Of a DNA stretch of 64,000 bases, positions 1 to 11,497 are shown piece after piece (within the stretch, counting starts at the first letter, position 1; every line of letters starts with the position of its first letter). The position numbers and the translations under genes are program-made. Below the pieces are notes generated by a model that ran no database searches, was not told the origin of the DNA, and saw nothing but the letters and a program-made list of their open reading frames with translations. Where the stretch lies: contig NC_060252.1 in the NCBI RefSeq assembly GCF_921293095.1, forward strand, positions 40,920,881 through 40,984,880, written 5' to 3'. The DNA comes from Ischnura elegans. Lineage: Eukaryota; Arthropoda; Insecta; Odonata; Coenagrionidae.

Positions 1-2715
1 TTAATTGATATTAATTGAATTGAAACAGAAGTATATAAGTTCCATTTTCGTCTTTGAAGATCTTGATAAAATAGATAGGTAGACATTTTTCCTACCTGCT
101 TGATGCTATTCAATCTTGTTACCCAGAATCGTAAATCTGAATTTTGATTACGAATCATTGAAATATTAAATTTATAAAATATGTGACATGTTTGTACCAT
201 AATGAGCTGAGCTTAATGGGTTTCATCATAAAACATTATTTTTATCACAATGATAACCCCACTCTCATACGTAAAGTGACGTATGACTTCCATTCAAGAA
301 AAACTCAGTATACCGCGAAGAAATGCTATCAAAAATTTTCACCTTGACGCTAACATCGCACGTGGATTGCAAGAAACCTCCCCTAACAATGGATAGAGAC
401 GGAAGAGTGAATCTTAGCCTAGGAATATCCTATTCTATCCTTTTGGTAGCATGAAAGCTTCGAGTAGCGGCATGAAATTGAAGAGAGGTATGTAAATGTT
501 CCGATCCGTGCGATATTACTCGACAGTCTCTCTCGACAAAAGAGCGGGTCGCCTCTCTAGCTTGAGCAGTACCCTCCCGCACGCAAGGGGCAGTACCCTC
601 CCGCACCAATATGCCGCATGGTAATGCGCAAGCTCTCTTGCCCGACGCAAGCATCCTCGGTATAACCGCCAGCACGCCTCACAAAGCCCCGCGGAGCAGT
701 CAGTGCCTCACGACCCGAGACCATGCCTGCTTATATCCTCTATATTAAATTCCCGTCCCGTGTGCTACCGTCTCGGAGAGAGCTCCGAGTTTCCATTCCT
801 GCCATCCCTTTGGCCTCCCATGTCCTCGCATAATGCAGAGTGGGGCGATATTGCTATGCGTCGACTGCGATATGCGATATACATGAGACATAGCGTCGTG
901 AAATTAAGCCAGCTAGGAGAAGTAATGCTGTATAGCAGCGCTGTTCAATTCCGTTCGTGACAATATGCGATGTCGTGGGGTACTGTACGATTTTTCATAT
1001 AGTATATCGTTCTCTTAAGAGGGGGAATAGTCATACATGCATCATGAAACACAGCTAAAATAAGCAATAAGTAGTTGCAGTGTTCTGTATTATGTAATAG
1101 GCTCTGATATGATGACACAGCTAACATGTGCAATACTTCACTACTGCCGTAATTACGTAGTTTTTAATATGATGACCTTGTGAGAAACAGGACTGTAGTA
1201 GTCCTCATATGTATTAGAAAGGTATTTGTACAAAATTTAGTGCTGCATTTTGTAATAGTGCTATGGCAAATTTGCATCTCAATGAGCTCTAAGAATTTTT
1301 CGGCGTCCTTAAACTCCAAAGAATCATATACCTGCGATACGTCTGTGGTTGTATCTCGTGAACTTGAAATTCAAATTTAACGAAACCAAAATTTTAATTT
1401 TTTTCCGGATGAAGATTATAAGGGATGCGTTGACAGGATAAAATTATCATTAATGAAATTATGTGGGGGTATGAAATTAGCATTATTAAAATTATGTATA
1501 TTTTCATCATCGTTAGTAAATAGTTGTAGTTATCGTAGAGGTAAAGTTATGCATACTGAGTAAGCATATTTATATTACAATCTTCCACGATGATTACTCA
1601 TGGTTTATTCCATGAGTTACAAGTATCCTGATAATTTTTTTGGGAATAACCACAGAACTGCCAGTGCCGTATCTTTGCGGAAAAGTGGATTATCGTTACC
1701 ACGATTCAAATACCCAAGCGAATGTTAGCAAAGGGTAACAAAAATAACAGTGAATATTCATTACCCTCAATTCATATTTTCATATGAGTTACGTCAGATT
1801 CTCCTTCATTTTGGGATTTATATACTAAATTCAATCTTATTTCAGTTTCCGAATACCCGCAAAATGTTTCTCCACTTACTGCAAAGGTAGGTTAATGTAG
1901 ACGCGGTGGCAAAAGTGGTAGAATCCAGATTCTTAACCTGGTCAATCCAAATGATTTTTTCTATCTGGAATTTTCAAACATCCATGTATGACCGCGCTTT
2001 TTACTGACGAATATAAAGAATGCGTATCACAACATGAAGAATAACGCAGTCTTGGGAAAAATCAACCTCTACCAAGAAGCCTAGAGATGGGTCGCAGAGT
2101 AAAATTTTGATTCTGATTCGACGTGTTCTGTGCAAATCATTGGTTTGCATCCCAATATGAAGCTGGAATTCTGATGTGGCCCGCCCCTGGCACACCCTGA
2201 ACGAAACACGCGGTGCTCTGGAGTTATTTCTTTCTTGCAGAACACGTGCGTGGGGGGGAAGAAAGGTCACTATGGGGTTATGGGATAGTCACAGACGGGG
2301 CATATACCTAAGGTATTTCAAGGGGGTGACCACAAAGGTTTTTTTTTCGGAAAAGATTCCGTCCGAGCGAGAGAGAGAATCCTCTTTTCGTATTCCGTGG
2401 TCGTGAAAATAAAAAGGACTGCTCTTTTTCTGACAAAAATGCCCCGTGGGCTGGTGGCGCTTGGGGTTTTTACGAGGAAAGGAGAAGTGAAGTCGGAGAG
2501 GAGGAAAAGTTTCGTAGCCCGATGGAGATAAAGTCGTCTGGTTGAGGGTACGGATGAAGTGAGACGAAAAATAAGGCGGGAGGGAGAGAACGTCCCTTGT
2601 GTGCGGATGATATGTTGTCGCAAGGAGTCTGTAATTTATGGTGGAAGTAATTCGTCCATTGTCTATCCCGAAATTGAAATTTTCAAGGACATCCCTTGAG
2701 GGTCACCCTCAGTTC
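1..2715. other. Unannotated DNA, no gene recognised
   Basis: AT-rich sequence with a GC-richer patch at about 480-860 and a purine-rich stretch at about 2300-2640. The open frames here are all under about 100 codons, overlap on both strands and resemble no family I know. A 17-bp motif (GCAGTACCCTCCCGCAC) occurs twice at 566-606. Confidence 0.6.
566..606. repeat. Short direct repeat, two copies of 17 bp
   Basis: GCAGTACCCTCCCGCAC is at 566-582 and again at 590-606, a 24-bp period. The copies are identical. It lies in a GC-rich patch. No function can be assigned. Confidence 0.8.
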
Positions 2716-2718
2716 TCA

Positions 2719-2975
2719 CGGTTATCAACTTTAATTGCCTAGAAGTTCAACAGACGTAGTTAAGAAAGGTTGAGTAAACAAAAAATGTAAAGCATCAATT
2801 TCATCCTATTTCATCCATGGCAATCAATTCTCTAAGTTATCAACTTTTATTACTTAAAATGGTAAAAAAAATCAACCATTATTATTCAACAATCCTATGA
2901 TTGGTTTGAAGCAGCTCTCCATTCCTAAGACAAGTCAAATAAGCAGAGAAATGTAATGCATCAATTTCATCCTAT
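2719..2975. repeat. Diverged direct repeat pair around an RTE 3'-end fragment
   Basis: GCATCAATTTCATCCTAT occurs at about 2792-2809 and 2958-2975. Each copy is preceded, at different distances, by TTATCAACTTT-like sequence (near 2721 and 2838). The second interval is longer because it contains the LINE-like fragment at 2873-2925. This looks like an old local duplication whose second copy received, or always carried, the LINE tail. Confidence 0.5.
2873..2925 (-). mobile_element. RTE-clade LINE 3'-end fragment
   Basis: The stretch matches the 3' end of the RTE insertion at 17.8 kb. Both read TCAACAATCCTA, a one-base difference, GATTGGTTTGA, then GCAGCTCTCCATT. The orientation is the same as the 17.8-kb copy, whose coding strand is minus. 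Only about 50 bp remain and no coding sequence is retained. It could alternatively be the tail of a SINE that borrowed the RTE 3' end. Confidence 0.6.
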
Positions 2976-3157
2976 GCCTTCAAGCAGTGAATGGATTGCA
3001 GACACTTCTGAATCAAAACAAGATGTAAAAAAACGCCTAAGCATAGGCGCTGAAGCCGGTAACTTACAAAAATTCTCGGAAGGCGAAGTTATCCAGGGAA
3101 AGGAATTCATCCCTCTACCCTACATGTGTGAAGTGGCCTGTGAAGTGTAACGCCTGT
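2976..3157. other. No feature seen
   Basis: Short unannotated stretch. A 64-codon frame at 2956-3150 resembles nothing I know. Confidence 0.5.
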
Positions 3158-3217
3158 GGCTGAGTATGGGGTAAGCTCTACGCTCACCAATGATAAACCA
3201 ATGGGTTGAATCACTGA
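3158..3217. repeat. Dispersed repeat fragment, copy A
   Basis: About 60 bp align with 20495-20556 at roughly 75% identity by eye. Shared anchors are GGCT-AGT, AGCTCTA, TCA-CAAT, GGTTGAA or GGTTTGAA, and CACTGA. The family is unknown; the length and dispersal would suit a SINE or MITE fragment. Confidence 0.4.
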
Positions 3218-4507
3218 TAGATTAAAGGTCTCCATAGAATGAAACAAGTTTAGTTCATTTTTTTATCTAATAATTATTAATCTATTTCAAATACTGATAA
3301 AATACACTTTTCGACTCATTTTCATTTTATTTGCCAACTTCATGAGTCAAAAATGTAATCTGAGAAACTACTTCTACCCAAATAAGACCCGTATTCATAG
3401 TTGCGATTCACATTAGTGGTGTACCTTAGCCTACCTAAGCCAAAAAGTACATGTTAGGTTTCCACATGAGGCTTTGATCTAGTCGCTGTTTCTGTACATA
3501 ACCTCTCAGCCAATTACGTTTATTTTAATTTCAATTTCGTGGATTTTTATTTACAGCAGTAGAATAAAAGGACCAGTAATTTTTAAATGCTTTTCTGATA
3601 GTAAGGACCTTTTTCAAGATCAAAGGCAACGTATATTTTTGAGCCCTCATAGAAACTAGGTAATTTCATAGTTTCCTTTTACTAAAATCTAAAAATGACT
3701 TTTTACCGGGCATTATGAGAACCAATTCACCACTCTGCTTCCGCTTTAAATGTCTTAGCAGCAGAGTATGTCCTGCTTGAAATTCTCGGGGAAGATAATT
3801 GTTCGCAGTCTCTCTATGTGAATGTAATTTTTAGTCAAGTGAGCTGAGTTCTCCTTCGTTCCTGTTTCCAGTTATCATTTTATGGTTAATTACTATTTCA
3901 TGTTCCTCAAAGCAACTATTGAAATTCGTTGCCTTCATTGTCTGTCTATATTTATACGGCTGTAACCCGCGGTGTCTCTTTCGATGTTATTATACCAGCT
4001 GTAATCACTTCTTAGTAGTCTTTAGAATAGCGTATTCCTTTGGATTTGATTTGATTTCCATATTTGAGATCCATGAAATTGTCAGTTGCAGCACATTTGG
4101 TAGTATTGGGCGTTGTTTGGGGTCGTACTTTATATTGTTAATATTCACAATGCAACCTCTCCCCAAGATTTTCTCTATTTTTACTATGACTTCATGCATC
4201 TAACTCTGCTTTTTTCCGTATATTGAGCCTACACCCAGAGGTAATGACGGGAAAACAATTTTCCGTATGAAGGAATGATTTTTCTAATGATAACGCCTGG
4301 CCGATAATCTCCAATCAATTTAGGCAAAGAATTATTAAAGATTTTTATTTGCCAATAATTAGCTTCTCATTACCTGCAGTGGAATACCCCTTTTCCAGTA
4401 TTAGGTAAGGGGAATGCTACAGGAAGTGTTAGATCATTTTCTCATAGGGTGAAGTTCACCGTGAAAAATTGATTGGGCTTATCCGGGATTCGAAATCGGA
4501 TATCCAA
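3218..4507. other. No feature seen
   Basis: AT-rich sequence without recognisable coding or repeat structure. The 94-codon frame at 3919-4203 is biased by T-rich codons and resembles no known family. Confidence 0.5.
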
Positions 4508-4893
4508 AATTCCATTCGTCACGTGTTAGTTTATATCTGTGATAAACATATTATTAATTTGTAATTTTGACAAATTGTGTTACCATAAGCGATGACTCAA
4601 ACATTGTTCAGAGCCTTATTAAAAGTTTCCAAGTTCCACTTAGATTCACAGTTTTGAAGATGTTTGACAATATTTCACATAGGAGGTTGACCTGGGAGTA
4701 ATTCCGTCACATGTTAATTTTGGGCATATTTAGAAGACATTTATAAAATTAATTTTGTTTCTGCACATGAAAATCACCTTTCTAAATGTATATCGATCAT
4801 GCACAGAAAGTTTGCAATTATTTGGTATTTTAAAATTTTATCGAAATAATCTATTGCATAGTTTTCTCTAAAAGTAATTCCGTCACAAATGGA
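4508..4893. repeat. Three spaced copies of AATTCCGTCAC-like motif
   Basis: Related motifs begin at about 4508 (AATTCCATTCGTCACGTG), 4698 (GTAATTCCGTCACATG) and 4874 (GTAATTCCGTCACAAATGG). The spacings are about 190 and 176 bp. The intervening DNA shows only faint similarity, so this may be a decayed tandem array of about 180-bp units or chance recurrence. Confidence 0.4.
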
Positions 4894-6756
4894 ATTGCCT
4901 ATGTGCTACTACGAGTTAGTAGTTACTTGTAGTTACATCATCAAACCATTTGCCTGAGGAATATTTTAGGAAGATGGAAAGCTTGGTGGTGTGTGCTTTA
5001 AAGGAAAATAGCATGGAAGTGTAAATGGTATTATACCTGTATAGTAATTGGGATGATGTGGATCCGATATAAGCCCTTTGATTTTCTCAAGGCAAGTTTC
5101 ACCTTTGGTGAAAATAACTTTTCACTCGTGAGCGTGATTTTCTACAAAGAAACTTTTTGCATGCAGTACTTTAACGACTCAAAATAACTTTATTATAATT
5201 TATGAATTTTTCCCTCTTGTTTTAAATGTAGGATTCATGATTTTTTTCATCGGAAGTAAACATTTGTAAATTTTAATTCCTATTATTAATTGAATGGCCG
5301 ACCATGACGAATTTTAAGTACCAAAGAGAGAGTTATATGCCGATGTTGGAGTTTGGCTCTTTTTAATTCGCAAACGGTAGTGCAAAACGTGATTCGTCGA
5401 CGGGAAAATACCACAACTCTCCTCAATATACTACTCCTATTCGCTGTCGTCGAACGCTCTCCTGCTGATGTTTTACGGCGTTTGTCGGTTGAGGGCCAGA
5501 AAGATACCTCTACTCAACAGCCGGGTCCATAAAAGGGTTCTTTTCAACGGCCGTGCTCGGAGATAGGGCCGTTAAGAAATGGCTACTGCGAAAAAAAATG
5601 GCGTCATATTTCAAAGCATGTCGCATCTCATCACTTTGCTATCTTCACTGTTATGGGTTTGTCTAGAGCAAGTCTTTCGAGTGTATTTTCTTTTAAGATT
5701 CAGTTACGCATTTGAAATTGCAATTCACTGTTCCATGCGTAGACCTTGTTTTCCTAATATTTATATTTTACGTATCACCATTTTCTGAAATCTCCACGGG
5801 GAACATTTTGAACTCAATGAGTGTGATGATTTAAACTCTAAAGACCTAGAACTACTGTTAGCAATAGTATTTTTGTACAGCCATAATAAAATAGGCATAT
5901 TATTGCAAGTTTTAGCAGTGTTTTCCTTTAATATCATTGCTTTTCAACTTCTGGTAGTAAAAAGATGTGCTAAAACTGAGGAATAAGATACCTCAGTCTA
6001 TTGAAGATAGCATTGTCAATCCCATGTATGGATAAGTGGACATGCACATCTTATGGCATAAAGCCATCCTAAAGTTTATTTGAATCTCATGTGTTTCCGG
6101 CATACTTTATAGGGGAAGGCGGTAGAAGTGTTTTATTGAGTTTACTGGTTTCTATGCGTTAATCTAAACTGTTGGAAACTCGTCTAGCCCTCCTCCCATA
6201 AAACTTCCTTCTATCATTTCAAATATTTTTTTAGAGGTGAAAAGGACTACAACATTGATGGTTTTTGTCAATAGTCGTTCCTGATAACTCATTTCATTAG
6301 GAAAGCCAAGAATGGAAGCAGCAAGTACAGAAAATACTGAGCACTGACCACTTTATTCACTGTGTACTGCGGTAAACCTGGCCGTGGACATTGTACGATA
6401 TCAAATTGACATTTTGGCATCAAAATCTTCCTAAGCTCAAATAAAAAAAATTTACCGTGATATCTCATAATACGCCACATTTGGAAAACTCTTATTGTTA
6501 CCGTCATTCCGGAAAAAATAATCTTTAATAGTAAATATTATTACAGAAAACGATTAATCAGGCATAACCAATGGAAATATTACCGAGAACTCTCATTAAT
6601 AGACCGCAGTTTGCAAAACAATTGTTATTAGAGTCATTCCCGAAAGTTCCAACTTACATACTTAGTACAGCTTCGTAATAAAGAAAAACTTAATTACATC
6701 CAAAATTATAGACGGAAGTGGAAAAGGCAAATCACATTAATTATTATAAACAATCC
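4894..6756. other. No feature seen
   Basis: AT-rich, unannotated. No coding similarity, structured RNA or obvious repeat was recognised. Confidence 0.5.
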
Positions 6757-7522
6757 GGGTCAATAAACAGGAGCCTCTAACAGACATATTCTGCTTTAAG
6801 CTATAAGAAAAAATGGCTTAAATTACTATGATTACATTAATTTACTATGATATTACTGAATGATTCAAGATTAATTTAAGCCTTGAATGCAAAGTTGCTC
6901 CAGTCTATTATATTAAATGTTATTTCAGCAAACGATTATTAAGGCTCAAAGCCGGGGGTTTACTTTAGCAACAGTAGGTACATTGATACCGTTCCTAAAT
7001 ATCTTGGAAACATTAATCATTGCTGAAATTTCAAAGCAACCTTATTCCATAGCGATCTCGGCTTGTAGTGATGACCCAATTGCGCGTTTATATACTTGCC
7101 GTGGAGCCAAGTAAACACAATAAAGTCCGGTGTTCGGTACATTTCACTCGACTTGGGGAATGCGCAGGGTCGAAGATGCGGAGGGGCATTCATCTTAAAT
7201 GATGGCTCACCCGACGGTGGAATGAAAGGAAAAGCGATTCCGATAACGGTGCCGGGCATTCTAGAAATAAAAAAAAGCATCCGCTTGAATATTCACGCCG
7301 ATTCCGCAAGATATGCGAGGCACGAAGCCGCCGCCGCCGCCGGGGTGAAAGTAGTTTGCGCCGAATGAATTCTTCGGCCTTGACTGCGAGAAATGTTCCT
7401 TTGCAATGGCCTGGATGGAGGTTCCAGGCAACTTTGCGAATCATTCAGATAGTAAATTAAGCCATTTTTTTCTTATAGCTCAAAGCAGAATATGTCTGTT
7501 TGATGCTCCTGTTTATTGACCC
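6757..7522. mobile_element. Non-autonomous TIR element with GC-rich interior
   Basis: Two inverted arms of about 70 bp face each other at 6757-6828 and 7451-7522. They begin with GGGTCAATAAACAGGAGC and match at roughly 90% by eye. The match resumes further in: CTGAATGATTC followed by GCAAAGTTGC is contiguous in the right arm (complement of about 7423-7447), while the left arm carries about 21 extra bases between these blocks. The interior from about 7090 to 7440 is clearly richer in GC than the flanks. It has a 90-codon plus-strand frame (7096-7368) with a run of five Ala, and an 84-codon minus-strand frame, neither recognisable. I could not identify a clean target-site duplication, so the superfamily is open. 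A captured genomic segment between TIRs is possible but not shown. Confidence 0.6.
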
Positions 7523-9031
7523 CTATTTTTTACCATAAATGCGATTCGCGTTTTTCGCTTTCGTCTGCTATTTTGGATGCACTTCAGTTTTTCTTGGCTT
7601 CAGATCTTTGGTAAGCATGTAAAGTGGGTGCTTTAATAATTGTCTGGTGTATAATATGCATTGTGTTTTTGTTTATTGTTGGAAATGTATGAACTTCCGA
7701 CCCTGCTAATTATCCTAAACAGACTACTACATTTTGGCGTATGTAGCAGTGGTAGCTTTGTTTTCCTATCGCATGCTTAAATAAAATTTTCGGCAATTTA
7801 CGCCATAGATCTGTTTGTTAAGAAAAAAATCATTGCTGTAATATGTGTTTATAGTGATGGGTTGATGACTTGCCTATGCCGAAATATTTTGTAGTTTGTG
7901 ACTCACCCGTTGCTCTAATGAATGCATCAGTATTCACGTAAGCGACGATTATAGTCTGAGAAAGACCCTGAAATAAGTGATTGTAGCGTAATAAGAAGGA
8001 CAAAAAGAATAAAATCATAAGGGAACTGAAGGAACTTGCTTGGGAAAGGGGTGAGTTTTGCGCTGCAGCATACCAATATTAGAATTGCAACACAATGAAT
8101 GAACGTTTCTAAGATATCTTGGTTGCTTTTTACATGTTAGGATAAAATTTTTGTCCACTCCTGTAATTTTGTTTATGTGCCGTTGAAGTTTGATAATAAT
8201 TATCTGTAAATAAAATCATTTCTCTTTGTCAAAATTGAGGTTAATCGAGCAATGTGTGAGCAACTTCAATGGTCAATACCAACGACATTCGTAGTTATAT
8301 TTACTTTGGCTTCGAGGCGTTTATTGTCGCACTCGCGTGATGGGCCATTCAGTCAAGTTAACCCATCACAAGCATCACCACGCATCATGATTTCGTTCCT
8401 GCCTCCTGTCTTGTACCATTTTCCCCAATCTCCTCCAATACTGGTACTTGACTATCACTTCTCACTCCTGGCCCCAGCCTTTCTCCGGGAAGCAATTTCC
8501 TTTCGGTCACCAATCCTTATTTTCCGTATCTCGTCCCAATATCTCCTTCACAGCCCATTCTATGATCGCCACATGGAACGTTCCAATTGCCTCGGCCATT
8601 CTTTCCCCAAACCCCCAAGGCCGTCCGCTGTCCCATGTGACCTCATCTCCGAGACACCCCTTGTGCCTCAGTTTTTGGGCCAGGACCCTAGAACCCCCGA
8701 CTGTTTGATATCTGCCATCGCTTCGTGGAAAGACAGGCCGATTCCTTCGTGTGATCTCCAAGAATCGGACGCCATCCAACCCTCGGGTCAAATGGATTTG
8801 AGGAAATGGGAACGGAAAGTTGTGCATTGCTTTTTTGGCCATTCATTATTTGTGAGAAGAGAGCTTCTACTGTGCTGATTCCGATTCGTGTATGAACCAT
8901 TTCTTGACTCGCTGGGTGATTGATTGCCTATGTAACAAATTTTGGCATGGATTTTATCAGTTAAACCTCCATGTCATTATCTTTCGGAGAAGACTGATTG
9001 TCGACGAGTTGACTTTTTGGAAGTCCACAGA
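7523..9031. other. Unannotated DNA with a C-rich island at about 8290-8830
   Basis: The island at about 8290-8830 is rich in CCC and TTC runs on the plus strand and contains a 208-codon ATG-initiated frame at 8252-8878. That protein is rich in Pro, Ser, Leu and Arg and has no domain I recognise; a 111-codon frame overlaps it on the minus strand. A long frame is easy to get in a C-rich stretch with few stops, so I do not call a gene. The rest is AT-rich and empty. Confidence 0.45.
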
Positions 9032-9207
9032 TAGTAATAATTGAAACAGATATCGTAATTTTCCACACTTTTTTAATCTTACTTGACCGGTTTCAATGCT
9101 TACGTATAATTTGAGACATCTCTTGAGAATGATGCGTAAGCAATGAAACCAGTCGAGTAAGATTAAAAAAGTGTAGAAAATTTCCACAGCTGTATTAATT
9201 ATTACTA
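9032..9207. mobile_element. Fold-back (hairpin) repeat with ACCGGTTTCA arms
   Basis: Left arm 9032-9105 and right arm 9134-9207 are inverted copies. Anchors are TAGTAATAATT at the ends, CACTTTTTTAATCTTACT in the middle, and GACCGGTTTCA against GACTGGTTTCA. The centre is itself palindromic around CTCTTGAGA. There is no coding sequence. A related half-site, GACCGGTTTCAGCTGTTACA, occurs at about 35728-35747 without a partner arm. This is a small MITE-like element of unknown family. Confidence 0.6.
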
Positions 9208-10624
9208 CCTTTCGGAGTTTTTTCAGAGTAAGTGTTCCTAACTAGTGGTTCGAGTCCGAATCCAATTTTTGGTACAGTGGCCAATGTTTTTTCATACTAG
9301 TAGGTACATCATCGGAGAGAATAAATCTTCTTTATGAAATTAAATTCAATGTGTACGTTCCGCATTTATTTATTATCACCGACTATAGTTTCGATGCTGT
9401 TAAGGCAATAAAATACCAGCATTGGAGCCAGAGCTGGTGTTAATAGGTATTCACGCGGGAACGTAGAATTGCATTTTATTTCACTCTATTGTGATTACAC
9501 GAAGTTACCCTGGAAAGCTTTTAAATTCAATCTCCCCAGAATATTTCAAAATTTACTTCAGTAAGAATGTTACCCGCTCATGATTTCTTTGAAAGTTATG
9601 CGCGATGTTGCAATACACACGGGAAGGTGATGTTTGGTAGAAAATATAATTTCTCCGGATCGGGAAAGGATATTGGATATTTCACTTCTTAATAACTTGT
9701 GATATTCTTTATTATATTCCTGAGAGTCTTTTGCGGCTAGGTTTGGTGAAAAAAACCGTCTTTTGCAATATTTTTAAATTCAAATTTGTAGAAAAGGATC
9801 TGAAAATTCTATTGAAGAATTCATTTTCCCGTTATCTTAGGATGTCCTTCGTGGAAAATACTTATCATTATGATTGAAAAGCAATGAATTTTTACCTACG
9901 CCTGAGTTTGAACGCAAATGAAAACTAATTGTAAAACTGGTGAATTTATTCTTTATGTTTTCTTTTGATTTATATATTTATGTTAATTTATAATGGTTCA
10001 TATATAATTTCATTTTTTCAGTTGCATTTTTCAAAATATAAAATGCTTGCGAGGTGAGTTATGATGAGAATGATATCAGAAAAAATGATGACACAAAGTT
10101 CAGCCATTAATTAACCACTACTTACTTATGTCTTGAAATGCAGGTTTCGGCTCTTCTACAGAACTTTTTTCATCGTGCTCTGTTTCATTATCTCTTTTCA
10201 TCGGTGTTAATAAAAAATATTTCTAGCTGTAACTTTAGTAACCATTTCTTTTGCGCATTCAAGTGTGACTTTCGAGCAAGCTAGTAGACATATATTGTTA
10301 CATTTTATTAATAATTTATTTTTTTAGTTGAATATATTTCGCGTAAGTATATATCAAATGAGAAACCTCTCCATTTTTCGTTTGCCACCCGTTTGTCCCT
10401 TTTAGAAAAGTGCGCGCGATGATATATTCATTAAGTAAGTACGTAAAAAGACTCTACATTCCGTCAAAATAACATCATGAACCACAATTCAATGCTGAAA
10501 TTTTATTTTTTTAATTTTGTTTTCTTCTCAAACACCGACTACAGATCATTGAGCCATTATATATTGGGTATTCGAAAAATTTAACAATTAATTACACGAA
10601 CAACCAACCTCTGGATAATGGAAA
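9208..10624. other. No feature seen
   Basis: AT-rich, unannotated. GGTTCGAGTCC at 9248-9258 matches a tRNA B-box but lacks the arms of a tRNA. Confidence 0.5.
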
Positions 10625-10692
10625 CCTAACCAGGCGGGAATCAAAACCGCGATTTCTTATATGGCAGGAGAGGACTTTACCCCGCCTCCACC
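10625..10692 (-). mobile_element. Possible tRNA-derived SINE head
   Basis: Read on the minus strand, a B-box-like GGTTTTGATTCC (complement of 10637-10648) sits about 35-40 bases after an A-box-like GGCGGGGTAAAG (complement of about 10674-10686). The B-box has one extra T relative to GGTTCGATTCC and is flanked by GCGG and CCGC, which could pair as a T stem. There is no convincing acceptor stem, so this is not a functional tRNA. The 3' body and tail were not delimited. Confidence 0.3.
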
Positions 10693-11235
10693 TAAGTCGA
10701 TAACATGATTTTGACGAAATTCCTGCTTACATGATGTAAATAATAACGTCAGCAATTTTGGAAAAGGTGTAAACTCAAAAGGTCCTTCGCACCTACAGGC
10801 CAATTTTTTCAGCACCTGAGAGAGGAACACGTCCCCCATAAATTGGCTTCTACTATTTTTAATTGGCTCGCCGGCATTTAGGTGTCACGTATCAACTCCG
10901 ACTGAGACCCCTGATCCAGCGACCCGTATCATATTTTTCATGAGTATCAAATTTCTCCTCGGAGTCGTCGCGGGTGAAGTTGGTAGGGGAGTCGCCTTTC
11001 CCCCACCCTTTCTCTCCCTCGAGGCGCTTCGGCTTCGGTCTCCATGTCAAGACGCTGCGGCCAGATGCCTTCGTGAGCCGTTAAATTGGGAAATTCAAAT
11101 ATATGAAGTAGCGCGCCTTCAACTTGTAAATACACCTGAGCTAAACACCCATGTGGTTATGACGAGATGCAAGCCGCATCAATAAAAAAACTTAATATTA
11201 AAAAATTATTACTTTTCAATTACAACTCAAGCGCC
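10693..11235. other. No gene recognised; GC-richer stretch at about 10860-11160
   Basis: Overlapping frames of 81 and 62 codons on opposite strands come from a GC-rich patch and resemble nothing known. Confidence 0.45.
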
Positions 11236-11497
11236 CATATAAATCGCTAAATGCAGAAAGGCATCTTGTCCAAGTAGGACGATTTTTCTTATTTAAGTTG
11301 TTGCTAGGTGCAATACTCAACATTTCCTGCTAAAGTTAATATGCCATGGAAAAATTCTTTTTTTTCTCGGTAGTATTGGCATGACATGTTTCCTTTTAGT
11401 AGGAAACATTTAGTCTTACACCTAGCAGCAACTTAAATAAAAAGGATAAATTGTCCAACTTGGATATGATGGCTTTCTGCAGTTAGCGATTCATATT
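11236..11497. mobile_element. Fold-back MITE of about 262 bp
   Basis: Nearly the whole element is palindromic. The left arm (11236 to about 11334) and right arm (about 11403-11497) share ATAT-AATCGCTAA, TGCAGAAAG-CATC, GTCCAAGT-GGAC, TTATTTAAGTTG and TGCTAGGTG, about 80% identity by eye. The loop of about 70 bp shows weaker pairing. There are no codons of interest. Without a confident duplicated target site the superfamily cannot be given. Confidence 0.7.

Noticed and set aside
1905..1950. tRNA-like stretch with TGGCAAAAGTGG and CCAGATTCTTAACCTGG
   Set aside because: The A-box is close to consensus and the second part could fold as an anticodon arm, but there is no B-box or acceptor stem.
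8252..8878. 208-codon open frame
   Set aside because: It lies in a C-rich island where stops are rare, is biased to Pro, Ser, Leu and Arg, overlaps a minus-strand frame and has no recognisable domain.
9241..9262. Perfect B-box GGTTCGAGTCC
   Set aside because: Flanking bases do not form a T stem and no A-box lies upstream at tRNA distance.
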